From Dimorphilus gyrociliatus (lineage: Eukaryota > Annelida > Polychaeta > Dinophilidae), in the NCBI GenBank assembly GCA_904063045.1, contig CAJFCJ010000012.1, positions 1,240,001 to 1,304,000 on the forward strand: DNA of 64,000 nt, read 5' to 3'. This document shows, piece by piece, positions 37,901-49,063 of the stretch. The position numbers and the translations under genes are program-made. Positions within the stretch are counted from its first letter, which is position 1. Every line of letters begins with the position of its first letter. Below the pieces are notes generated by a model. That model saw only the letters and a program-made list of their open reading frames with translations, did not search any database and was not told the DNA's origin.

Positions 37901-39709
37901 AATGTTTACGAAAACTTACAGAGTTCACGAGATTTTTACGAGAGCTCACAGTGGCATTATTAGAAGCAAGGTAATTAATCATTAGCCTACTTTTAATTAT
38001 TTCCTATTGAATTTTGCTGTAAATAAAGAAAGCTGAGATATAATTTACAGTTTATTTAAATATTCCTATATTATTCATTCTTCATTAATGTAAATACCAT
38101 TTCGTTTGTCTTCTTTTATCCTTTTCTTCTGTTTTACTGATCTCTAAAATAAAAGAAATTATTATTTACAGTTGCTCAAAGATAAACAGCTATTGACTAT
38201 AATCAGCGCTTTGCTGTTCATCGATTGCGCAATTATATTATTATGGGTGGCTGTCGATCCAATGAAACGGAGAACAAATAATTTCACAAAAGAGGTAGTA
38301 TTATGTAAAATCGGTAGTTTTCTTTTGATTTGTTTATTGATTCTATTTTTAAGAAAGTTTGCTATTTTAAAATATTTCTTCCATTTTTTAATCAAAATAG
38401 TCTGATGACGGTGATGTGACCTATATATACAAGATTTCGCATTGTGACAGTGAACATTCAGATACTTGGCTAGGGGCTCTTTATGCATACAAAGGCGCCT
38501 TATTAATATTTGGAGTCTATATGGCTTGGGAGACGAGACACGTAAAGATTCCTGCTCTCAATGATTCTCATTATATAGGTATGAACGTCTACAACGTCGT
38601 TCTCACTAGTGCAATAGTCGTGGCTCTTTCTAGTATTTTGGCCGATAGGTAAGTACTCTTTATGTACAGCCTTCCGCTGATGAAGAGAATTTTAATTAAG
38701 ATATGGACATTTTTTCACTAACATAAATTGCCGCAGGCCTACTCTTTGTTATGCCGTAGTTAGCGGACTAATTGTTGTATCTACTACCTCTTCTCTTGCT
38801 CTTCTCTTCTTACCGAAGGTTAGTTTGCCTTTTTGCAGTTGTATTATATCTATTCTATTGGAAGAGAACCAGTAAAATTTATCTTTACAATGATAAGGCT
38901 TATTAAGAATGAGAAATAGTAATTGTATACTGCAAAGTAAATAATATCAATTAAAGTAAATGTCAAATATTTTACTTATGTTATAAATGAGTAAAATTCT
39001 GGAAACTATTGAAAATTCCTTGTAAATGCCTTTACAGATCTATGCAATAGTTAAACACAACGGAAATCCAGTTATCGTATCGACTGGAATAACGGTTGAG
39101 GCAAACACCAGGCGTTTCGTAGTAGAAGACAAACGGGAAGTTTATTACCGAGCTCAAGTACAAAATCGCGTTTATAAACGCCAATTAGCCGAGGTTTTAT
39201 ATATTTTTCTTTTATTTTACTTTCTTCCATACTTACAAATTTCCTTTATGCCTGCCCATTAGCAATATTATTTTAATATACCCTTTTAGCTGGATCAAGA
39301 AATAATACATCTACAAGATCTGCTCTCCATTTCTGTTCCACCTGTGGGTCCTCTATCTGAAGATTTACTAGCTCTTTTGCCTATTGGGGAAGGCGAAAGC
39401 AGGGATGAGAATCAGTGCATGATAAGAGATTATGAACTAGAAAGAATCGAAAAGCGGGGAGAGACTAGTAAATTTTTGCGCAAATTTTCTGTAGCAACTC
39501 TTTTAGATAAGAACAATTGGTTATCTAATCAAGGAACTTGCAGTTTAGACGAGAATCGACGAAAATCAGAATGTTTTTATTCAAGTAACGTAGAAGATTT
39601 CCTAAAAGAGTGCCAAGATATCATAAAAAATAGGGATTACCGCGAAAATACACCAACGAGCTCAGTCAGAGGGATTTCTGAATCAAAAGAAGACGAAAGT
39701 TCTCTATGA
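34917..39709 (+). CDS. gabbr2: GABA-B receptor subunit (GABBR2-like), 15 exons
   Basis: Class C G-protein coupled receptor subunit for slow inhibitory signalling at synapses. Exons: 34917-35198, 35473-35610, 35728-35898, 36289-36399, 36461-36526, 36594-37022, 37195-37353, 37410-37552, 37635-37767, 37854-37970, 38172-38294, 38401-38648, 38737-38818, 39038-39193, 39290-39709; 2,778 bases, 925 residues, close to vertebrate GABBR2. A signal-like hydrophobic stretch precedes a Venus-flytrap domain with KCDPGRGADAFYDF, SYGAVSPALSDREKYPTFFR and GWYSPSWW. There is no cysteine-rich domain, as expected for GABA-B. The 7TM core has KLSSPKLND, AAFGAMFTKTYRVH, VAVDP, AYKGALLIFG and AWETRHVKIPALNDS, which fit subunit 2 best, while parts of the ligand domain look more like subunit 1. 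A short coiled coil (LAELDQEIIHLQDLL) follows TM7 and would pair with a partner subunit. All junctions keep frame. Confidence 0.95.
35899..36288 (+). other. GABA-B gene intron 3, pyrimidine-rich
   Basis: A 390-base intron rich in TC and TTC repeats (about 35960-36140), which gives long serine/leucine frames with no coding meaning. Confidence 0.7.
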
Positions 39710-39830
39710 CTAATCTACATTCTCTGTATTTTCTCTGTATCAGTCTATTGACTTACATTTTTTGTTTCTTTTCTTAATATTTCTTTTTTTTTTCTTTTTT
39801 TTTTTTTACAAAAAACATACACTAAAAAGT

Positions 39831-42800
39831 TTATATTTGTAAAGCGTGCATAGAGTAGTGATTAGGAGCAGTCTTCTCCTCGATATATCGAAAAGGAGAT
39901 CTACCCGCAATAGGTTTTTGAACGATTGGTCTAAGAATCGGTTGTTCCGGTGATCGAATTGACTTTTTTATAAAAACGGGCCCTTGCTCGAATGATAAAT
40001 CTCTTTTCGGATTTGTTAATGAACTCTGTTGGAATTTAACAAAATCCGAGTGTAAATCTACCCAATCCTTCACTAAATTTGCTTCTTTTTCGATCGCTTC
40101 TACATCGATTGGTCCTTTTTCATAAGTAGGCCTATCATTCATCTCCTTTCGGCCCATTTCCGTGCTTGTCGAACTGGGTGATATATTGTCGAAAGCACTA
40201 TCCCGATTCGGTGATATATCTTTGCCTTTAAAATCATTCTTGGAATTGTCATTAATTTCTCTTTTACTTTGAGTATTTCGTGAATTATTTCGATTAAAGG
40301 TAACACGGCTATAATCGTTGGCATTCGTTTCAGCGGTAGGTGGCGCTTTCGATCGCCTTTGGCGAGACTTTCCTAAGTATTGGTGGAAATATAATCGGTC
40401 AGTGAGATCCCGGATAGTGGCATCTTTCTGAAAAATAAGATTATATATATTCTTGTTCTATGCTAATTACCCTTCAAGAAGATTAACTAGTATTTTGCAA
40501 CTACCTGTTTAATGGTTCTATTTAAATTCTCTATTTCTTGGCTGAGCATCTCTTCAGCATACATGTCCATATTATTTCCACTGCCTGAGCAACACATGAA
40601 CCAGGGTTTATCATTGGCCTGAGTCCTACGTAATGATTCAGTAAATAACAATCTGTTCGCATCGCTCGCTGTTCCTTGTGATCTTTGCTTTCGTGTTAAG
40701 TAAAGCTAAAAGTATAAAAGTTTTCAATTATATATTTCTTATTTATTTTCCCTTTCTATATTTTGTTTGGAAAAAAATCAAACCTTAGGAATGAAAGCTA
40801 AAGATAATGTAGAAACGCAACCGGACCAAGCTATTAAGCTTCCGATTGCGTACTTTATTGATGAACCAACACTGTCAGCTAACATTAATGGAACAGCAAT
40901 TATACCCAGGATAACAACAGCGATGATTAGAGCAAAAATTTCTTTAGCATCTTTTAAAGTTGGCAATGTAACGTGACGAGTTTTCCAAGTTGCCATTGAT
41001 CCGATTATTAATTGAATTAATTTGTATGCATAGATTAGACATATCCATAAAATTTGTAATGATGATCTACAATCTACAATCTGACGAATTTCATCCAAGA
41101 AATTTTCCGTCTATAAAGAAAATTCCTTGTATTATATATTTTTTTAAACATTAGCACGTGTGTTTACCTTGTAGCTCTTTCCCAGCAACTTTGCCTCACA
41201 TTTAATAGGATCAGCAAGAATCCAAGGTAACAAAATAATCAAATCGATAACTAAAAATGCGCAAACGGAAATCACGAGATGTTCGTCACGCGCCGTCTAT
41301 AATCAATTATAGGTAAACGACGTTAAGCATCAATAATTTTTTTACAACTAAAAAAGAGAACATTACCTTTCCATTGAAATTTATATTCTTAAATATTAAG
41401 TAAACACGCCAAGCCTTGGAGAATAAAGAGCAATAGACGATTGTAAATGAGCATGATAATAGAAATATTCCTGAAAAATGCTTGCTTATACTTTTTGGGA
41501 TAACGTTAGAAAATTTTAATAAGCCTATTGACATTTTAAAAATAGAGCTTTACCTGTACTAATACATTTTTCCATTACATGGAAACTAACTAATTTAGTA
41601 TCAATTCCAAATAGAACAAATGATATATTAGCTATAATTACCCCAATACAAATTATCACATTTATATTGGGACTTGTCATCTTGATCATTCTAGATAGGT
41701 GGATAAAGGAAATAAATTACTATACAATTGCTAACTCCATCTAGTGGTTACACAATATATATATGCAAATATATATATATATATATAAAGTATACATAAT
41801 CTAAATTAATGGCTTACTTGTCATTTCGCCACATAAGAATAAAAGTTATTATAACTATGGCGTAAAGAATGCAAATGAACATCAAAGCTGTCATAATGAT
41901 AAAAAGTGCTAAAGGTATGCCGTCAATTACTATTTTCTTTTCGGTGGTTGCTGGCTCCTTTAATAAGCCTGTTAAAAAAATTAGAATATAAAAAAACCTT
42001 AAATAGAATAGGAAATTTTTTCATCCTTTTATACCAGAATGCGCTATTAATTTTAAATTGTGTTCATATTTTCCAACAATCCTTATCCCTTCTTCGGTAA
42101 TTTCGTATATTGATGAATTAATTATTCTTTTATTATCGTTTCCAAATTCCAATCGACCAGTTAGACCTTCCATAGTATTTGTTTGAATAATCAATGAAAA
42201 ATTTGATAAGAATTGCTTTCTCGGCAGAGAATTATCCAGGGTCTGCATTCTAATTAGAGCATTTCCAGTAACAAGAGCAGCGTCGAAGGCGTAAAAGGCA
42301 TCTCTTTCGATGATGTTAGTTAGTTTATCATTAAACTTTTTCATTAAGCTTCTTTTAAGCTTTTCAGCCGACTATATGAAAAAGAAAGTGCAAAAAGAAT
42401 GGCACAACGGGCTCTTGAATATTTAAATTAAAAATAGCGTTGACAGATGGGAAACTTACGTTGTTGCTCTTAAAGTTCTCCTTTGCTACTACTAATATGC
42501 TATTTGTGACCTTTTTACCTTCACAAAGGAATAAATTAACTCTTTTTTCTAAATTAACTACTACGCTCGGAATAATCCATATATTTCTTCTAGGTATAAG
42601 GTCACGCTTTATTGTACAAGCTAAGTTCGAGAGTAAATGATCCCTTACGAAAACAAGAATAGGCCTAGTATTTGTATCCTGTTAAAGAAAAAAAAAAGTT
42701 TATAATTGGTATTAAGCTGATATTATTGTTATTGTTTGATTTAGTAATAATTACATGAATTGCTTGAATAGTGGAGTTTACGTTCCAAAAAACAGATACT

Positions 42801-43421
42801 TGTACAAGAAGCCCATTTTTTATGAGATAATCCTTTATTTGGTAGATAAATTTTAAATGAAAATCGTCATACAATAGCCAAACAGAATTCCATTGATTTT
42901 CTGCGAGAAGAGCCGTTACAGAGTTTAAAATATTCAAAACGTTTATTCCAGTAGAGAAGAGGTTTTTATGCCCTCTGGTAATCGTTGAATGAATCGTGAT
43001 TTGGGGTAGTATATTTTGAAAAAATCCTATATTAGGGTCATGACCCTGACAAAAATCCCCTAAAAGAATCTTTTGACCTGAAGAGGAAGAAGAAGAAGAA
43101 GAAGAGGGCGTAGAATAGTAGGACAGGGCTGATTCTTGTAATTTAATTAATTCCTCTTGAGTATTGAAACACTGTAGAATACGAACTTATTTAGCAGATA
43201 GTTATCGATTGATTTATTGATTGATTTTCATTCAATTTAAAAGAAGGAAAATAAAAAAAGAATCAAGCATAATTAACGTTAGAGCGTGGGAGTTTATCTT
43301 TATTTTGATTTTAATTTAGTTGATATATTATGAGAGAATATACGGTTTACAGTATATTATACAATTTAATGCATATTTACACTATAATTGTGTATATATC
43401 TATAAGGAGACCTCAAAAAGG

Positions 43422-43454
<33 letters not shown>

Positions 43455-43781
43455 TGTATATATAAAGATTCTTATAATAAAAATATGTGAATATAAAATA
43501 AATATAAAAATGAAAAGGTTGAAGAAATGATAATAAAAGTATATAAATAAAGAAATAAATCTTACTCGGGTATCAATAAAGTTCCAAACGATGCCGCCAT
43601 AACTTGAATTTAATAAACCCAAGTATTCGAATGCGTGAAGAATACCCTCCCTTTGAGCCTCTCCATTGATTCCCTTCTCCCCGGACAACGGTAGGAGAAT
43701 AGTGATATTAGAATTTATAGTCACCGATAAATTGGCACTATAGGTGGCGAGTAATAAACTGAGAAGTATTCTGTTCGCCAT
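39831..43781 (-). CDS. Divergent GABA-B-like receptor subunit, 11 exons
   Basis: Class C receptor paralogue convergent with the neighbouring gabbr2-like gene. Exons: 43781-43566, 43171-42755, 42678-42460, 42371-42035, 41968-41818, 41690-41554, 41470-41367, 41296-41168, 41110-40784, 40705-40505, 40427-39831; 2,835 bases, 944 residues, with frame kept throughout. The signal peptide is MANRILLSLLLATYSANLSV. The Venus-flytrap half is short and divergent and contains a run of nine serines encoded by TCT/TCC repeats. The 7TM core is recognisable from KMTSPNINV, FSKAWRVYLIF, WILADPIKC, YAYKLIQL and TWKTRHVTLPTLKDA. The tail has a coiled-coil candidate (LSQEIENLNRTIKQ then KDATIRDLTDRL) and a long basic, serine-rich end. 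Likely a GABA-B-family partner or orphan subunit; ligand binding is uncertain. Confidence 0.88.
40336..40347 (+). promoter_or_regulatory. CTCF-like motif inside the last exon of the GABA-B-like gene
   Basis: Reads GTAGGTGGCGCT on the plus strand, the AGGTGGCGC variant. It overlaps coding sequence, so it may be chance. Confidence 0.3.
41736..41747 (-). promoter_or_regulatory. CTCF-like motif in an intron of the GABA-B-like gene
   Basis: The minus strand reads CCACTAGATGGA, matching the 5' part of the CTCF core with one change at the final C. It lies in the 127-base intron 41691-41817 beside a TA microsatellite. Confidence 0.35.
41755..41788. repeat. AT microsatellite
   Basis: Interrupted TA repeats in an intron of the GABA-B-like gene. 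Confidence 0.8.
43424..43452. repeat. (TA)n microsatellite
   Basis: About fourteen TA units in the first intron of the GABA-B-like gene. Confidence 0.9.
43736..43750 (+). promoter_or_regulatory. CTCF-like motif in the first exon of the GABA-B-like gene
   Basis: Contains CACTATAGGTGGCGA, which fits the CTCF core except for one extra base in the spacer. It overlaps codons for the signal peptide region of the receptor. Confidence 0.3.
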
Positions 43782-44494
43782 CGCGTTGTATCCTAGACTG
43801 TCTGAAGGTGGAACATTGACTCTTTTATTTTTAAATGTTAAAAATAAATAAATAAATTGAATTGTAATGAATAAGAATAGTCGTGAGAAACTCTTACAAC
43901 GCCCGATACGTGTTTATTTACCTGGTGACCAGACGCAAGCAACTATAAATGTAATCAATATTCGTTCCACTACTTTATAATAGCGCCCTAGCTGCCATTT
44001 TAGGATATATTTAAACATACAATTAAGGTGTATAATTAGGGCTTATCGTATTTGTTTTTCATTAAACGTGCTACGGAATTTCATGTAGGCTCAAAATTTC
44101 CAATAAGAATGCTCTTGACAATCGTTTATATATACAACTTTTATACAGGGGATTTCTTTTTTTAATTAAAAGCGCTTTGTACGAAAGGCAAAATCCGACA
44201 AAATATTTGCCTTAATGTTAATTATTCAAGTGTCTGCTTAACAAAAATTATCAAAGGCTCCGTCGTTTCAAGTTAGGTGTATTGATCCTTTAAGTCATTT
44301 ACATTTAGCGCTTCCATAGAGTTTTTTTTTTCTTTTTTCCCTCTATTCTCATGTGACTAATCTATTTGTGTAATTAGACAGGTTCTAAATGGATTTTTAA
44401 CCTTCCTTCATCAATCTCTATCTGTCTTTTCTCCGCAGTTTTTCATCTCTCTTCCTGACTAGTTCCGCTATTGCTCTTAACCTGTCGCAATCTT

Positions 44495-44535
<41 letters not shown>
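44495..44535. repeat. (TCTG)n(TC)n microsatellite
   Basis: Four TCTG-type units run into about twelve TC units. Confidence 0.9.
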
Positions 44536-44536
<1 letters not shown>

Positions 44537-45141
44537 ATTCTAGTTCACAAGAATACAAATTATTTAATTACTTTGAAAGGATACTACAGAATGTAAATTG
44601 ACAATAATTTTCATTCTTAATCATTCAACAACTAACGTTAATACACTGCTAAAGCACTTACCTTTCTTTATCTTTCTTCTTCCTTCCCTTTGTCTAATCG
44701 AAGGGGATTTTTTTTGACTAATCTACAATTTCCATTGATTTTTTTTGTTTTTTTGTGCCGGTTTTATCGCTTATTTAAATTGTGATTTTTCCTTCACCTA
44801 CAAAAAATCTTTCTATATATCTGTTCTATAAATCTTTCTCCTCTTATCAAAACTTTCTATCTTTCTATTTTCATTCAGTTATTCAGTTATTTGAATATCT
44901 TCTGATTTCTCATTAGCCTTGTCGATCGGCTTCTGAATCCAGGTTAAGACAGGCACGAACAGTATCTTTCTCACACTTAATTACAACGATTGACTTTCTG
45001 TTTGTTTGTTCAGGCGAAAGCTTGAACAGTATCGAAGTTGCTTATCGCGCAAGTTGCAACTTGATTGAATAATCATATTCCTAACTGGCCGATAGGAGGC
45101 GGAAAAAAAGGCTAAAGAAGTTTTTTTTATATTTTTGACAA

Positions 45142-45152
45142 CCAGATGGCGA
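45142..45152 (+). promoter_or_regulatory. CTCF-like motif upstream of the Cys-loop channel
   Basis: Reads CCAGATGGCGA, the AGATGGCGA variant, about 300 bases before the channel start codon. Confidence 0.4.
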
Positions 45153-45445
45153 TAGTATCAAGTACTTTTGCTGATTGAGCTATAGATGAACATAGTCCCA
45201 TAAAAACTACAAACTGTATTGTGCATCTCAGCTGTTGCAGAAATTATAGCTTTAGTAATAAATTTAATGGAAGCTACCAGGAAAAAAAATTGATGAAAAT
45301 ACTATTAGAATTATTGCATTTATATAGAAAATGCTATAAAACAAGTAAAATTTCAACAAGAAAGAACTGTAAGTAAGTAGAAGCTGAGAATTTTCATTAG
45401 TAGGGAGTATTATTAGAATATAATAAAACTAAAATCACTTAATCA

Positions 45446-46622
45446 ATGAATATAATGATTTCGCAGAAAAGAATTTTCTTCATGTTCAGCTTTCGAACAA
45501 CTTTGTCTCTACTTATAGCCTATGTATTGCTTGTAAATAATCTTGGAGAGTTTAATGGCTGTTTTAAGGATACCCTATTCACTAGGCAGCAAATAGCTGA
45601 GAGGAAGTGAGTTTTTTCCAATTATCAATAGAAATACTACATGCAACCTGATTTATCAACTATAATAGAATATGAACATTACATATAGTGTACATGTAGT
45701 TGTGCACATTTATAAACATATTTCTATGTATAAAAGCACCAGTAACAAAGAAAGAAACAATGATAAGAGAAAAATCGTAAAAAATAATAACAACCATGCA
45801 CATGGTGTAGTCATTTATTTAACTATAATTGATTTCTATTCAGCTCATTTCTTTATTTATCAATAAGTTTTTTTTATGTTGCTGAATATATATTGGAGGT
45901 TTCGTTTCTTTCTATCTTTATTTTCATTCCTTCCAACTTTCTTCTACCAGTTAATTATCTATTATAAATAATATTTATACTTGTTTACTGTTTATACCAA
46001 CATTAATATTAATAATCATCATCAAGGCTTTAATACTTAATAATATTTAGTGAATTATAAATATTTTATAAATTGTTTAGCAAACTTTTCTTCCTTAACT
46101 TAAGATAGTAAAATCTTTATCTTGTAAACTTTTCCAAAGATTACTGCTTTTAGCAGATGATACAATCCTAAAATGTTCGATTGAGAGAGAAAGATTTACA
46201 GTTTACTTAGGTTTCATCTACTATTAAAGTTTTCGAATGTTACAGCAAATATCTAGGTAAAAATATTTCAACAGAGGCGTATAACTATCAATGGCCTGTC
46301 TAAGTGTAGCCTTTTCAAAAAGAGAAAACAATTTTAGGATTAAATTGAGCAATTGATAAAAAGCTTAAAAAACACGAAAATCTTATTATTTCAATTTATT
46401 AGACTCTCAATTGAATCTTATCTTTTTTTTATCCTACTATAGTGACTCGGTAAAAATAATTTTGGATAAAGCCAATCCATATATAAGACCTATGACAAAT
46501 GGTAAAGTATATAATTAAAGTATATCATGAAACTGTATATTCTGTGTGTATTGTATGAATTTTTCATTTCCAATCCTTTCTTAATTATCTTTAAACTTCT
46601 TATTAAAACTGTCTCTCCATCA

Positions 46623-46655
<33 letters not shown>

Positions 46656-48894
46656 ATCTAATGTCAGCCACGCTTTCACCACACAGGAACACCGACAAGA
46701 GTAATTTGCGATATCTACGTGAATAGTTTCGATTCTATCTCGGTTGATAACATGGCAAGTTATTTTTCATTTCTTGATATCCTTATCTGTGTAAAGAAAG
46801 AGAGTTATTAATTTCAAATATTTATACATCAAGATAAATTCAAAGTAACTGGCTTCTTTTTCCTTTTTTCTCTCTACATACTGCTCAATTATTCTTTCTT
46901 TCTCAAAGTTAATTCACTGTTTGCTCTGTAAGGTTTTAAATAATTGATGAATAAAAACTGAACAAAGGACCATTTATCAGCATTTTTTATCAGGGAAATG
47001 GTTAATGATGGTGAATAGTATAAAAATAACTCTAACAAAGAAGTTAAAGTACCAATTATATATAAATATTGAAATTCTGAGTATACTACATTATATATTA
47101 AGAGCAGTGCAAGCAAATTAATACTGGTTCCATATCAACTCTGTCGATATTTTGTTATATTATACAGCATATAGTGTATAAAAAAGTATCCTTATAAGTT
47201 ACAGTTACAAACTAACATGTCAGTAATGATAAAAGGTAATAGGAAACAAAAAAAGAGAGAAAGTTAAATTAAATATTACTCAAATATCTTTCAATATTTC
47301 TTATTTTATATTTTACTTTAGGATTTCATTGTTAATGTTCATCTGAGACAAAGTTGGGAAGATCCACGATTGAAGTTTTCATCCAGGGGTTTAAATGTTA
47401 CAAAAATGTCTTTAAATAGTCATTTATTGGGTAATATTTGGGTACCAGATCTTTTTTTCCCGAACGAAAAGGAAAGTAATTCACACTGCGTAACTGTTCC
47501 TAATCGACTTATAAGAATCTATGAGAACGGAACTGTTTTATACGCTTCAAGGTTTGAGAGGTCAACAAGGTTGAAATTCCTTCAAACTTTTAACATCTTT
47601 ATCTCTTCCAATAGGTTTACTTTAAAAAATTCTTGTCATATGGATTTACAATACTTCCCATTCGATAATCAAAAGTGCTATTTAAAGTTGGAAAGCTGTA
47701 AGTACATATATGTTTACAGATAGGCCTATTGGAATGTTAAATAATTGCAGAAGCCTGTAAACTATTTTAGCTAAAGTAAAACTCTTCTTTAGATAAATAC
47801 AGCCTATCTAGAGTATAGAAACTATATATATTTATATTATTTAACAATATATAATCCTTTCTATTTTTATTCATTAGTTGGATATTCTTCTGAAGAACTT
47901 CAATTCCATTGGCGAGATTCTAATCCGGTACAGATGAACACAGATCTAGAATTACCTCAATTTGACTTAATTAGCTATTCTACCGATGAATGCCACAAGT
48001 CTTATATAACGGGTAAAGAGATTTTATTTATTAATATCTTTATATCAAAAAACTGTGATATAGACAAAGGCAACGTAAATATTAACAATTTAACATTTAC
48101 CAGGTGATTTCACTTGCTTACGAGTAAAATTTAATCTAAGACGTCATTTTGGATACTATTTGATACAAAACTTCATTCCATCTTGTCTTATTGTTGTCCT
48201 CTCGTGGGTATCATTTTGGATTAATATCGATGCTGTTCCTGCCAGAATTTCAGTTGGAGTATTGACTGTTTTAACAATGACAGTAGATATATTTTTTTAA
48301 ATAATATAACAGTATATTTAATTTAATTCTAATAAGATTGATACGGAAAGAGGATTATTTATCTTCTCTTATTTTAATTTATTTTATTTTTTCATTAAAT
48401 CTAGACACAGAGCGTTGGAGTTTGGATGTCTCTTCCAAGAGTATCCTATGTCAAAGCTATTGATATTTGGATGTCTACCTGCGTTATGTTTGTCTTTATG
48501 GCTATGCTAGAATTTGCAGTTGTCAATACACTGGCAAGAAAGGAAATAAGAAAACTAAGCAAAAGAGCGTATGATACCTACAAAAGAGAAAATATTCCTA
48601 ACGACTTGGTATGTTTTAGCGTAAAATATATCTAGGTTATGAATATAAAAAAATTAATGCTTGTTTATATAAAAGAGCTCTGTCTATATGATTTATGGAA
48701 TTATATAGTTTACGTTTCTCCTTTTACTGGTGTAGATCAAAAGATTATTGGACGAGTATGCTTATGGTACTACTAAAAAGGACAAAAATAGCCGACAGAT
48801 GGCGCGAACCGTCGATAAACTTTCTAGGAGACTGTTTCCGTTCTTATTTGTGGCTTTTAATGTCGTTTACTGGTGCGTGTTCCTTTTGACTTGA
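45446..48894 (+). CDS. Cys-loop ligand-gated anion channel (glycine/GluCl type), 9 exons
   Basis: Pentameric neurotransmitter-gated chloride channel subunit at the neuronal membrane. Exons: 45446-45606, 46443-46501, 46687-46754, 47322-47551, 47615-47697, 47878-48012, 48104-48282, 48405-48608, 48736-48894; 1,278 bases, 425 residues. A hydrophobic signal segment (about residues 13-32) precedes [14 protein letters not shown] and the block [20 protein letters not shown]. The Cys loop is [15 protein letters not shown], with 13 residues between the cysteines. A second Cys pair ([12 protein letters not shown]) is typical of glycine and glutamate-gated chloride channels. M1 has [12 protein letters not shown]2 starts [18 protein letters not shown]; the Pro-Ala-Arg before the pore predicts anion selectivity. 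The M3-M4 loop is short and M4 ends the protein ([16 protein letters not shown]). Intron 3 uses a GC donor. The ligand cannot be decided from sequence alone. Confidence 0.95.
46623..46655. repeat. (TC)n microsatellite
   Basis: About fourteen TC units just upstream of channel exon 3, possibly acting as part of its polypyrimidine tract. Confidence 0.85.
46755..47321 (+). other. GC-AG intron of the anion channel gene
   Basis: The donor reads ATG|GCAAGT and the acceptor ACTTTAG|GAT. Joining ATG to GATTTC gives the family block DNMDFIVN in frame. The nearby GT at 46759 leads to a stop codon after splicing, so the GC donor is required. Confidence 0.85.
48795..48804 (+). promoter_or_regulatory. CTCF-like motif in the last channel exon
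   Basis: CAGATGGCGC with the exact core, in codons for the M3-M4 loop (RQMAR), about 100 bases before the stop codon and 270 before the protease gene. Confidence 0.3.
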
Positions 48895-49000
48895 AAGTGT
48901 CTTTTTTTTTATTATCATAAAGGAAATAACAGCTGTTTAATAGTTATGCAAAAAATTACACCTTATTTGAGATAAGACTACTATATAAACTCGACTGCCT

Positions 49001-49006
49001 AATAAA
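49001..49006 (+). terminator. AATAAA polyadenylation signal of the channel gene
   Basis: First canonical signal after the channel stop codon, 107 bases downstream and only 58 bases before the protease start codon. Confidence 0.45.
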
Positions 49007-49063
49007 ATATTTTGCGTTTAACGTCTTTCGTCAAGTTATAGTAGTAGTAGAGAATTCTACACA

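Larger units (their letters stand above)
43782..45445. other. 1.7 kb divergent spacer between GABA-B-like and Cys-loop channel genes
   Basis: Both genes are read away from this spacer, so it should hold both promoters. It contains a TCTG/TC microsatellite at 44495-44535 and a CTCF-like motif at 45142-45152. No coding sequence was recognised. Confidence 0.6.
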
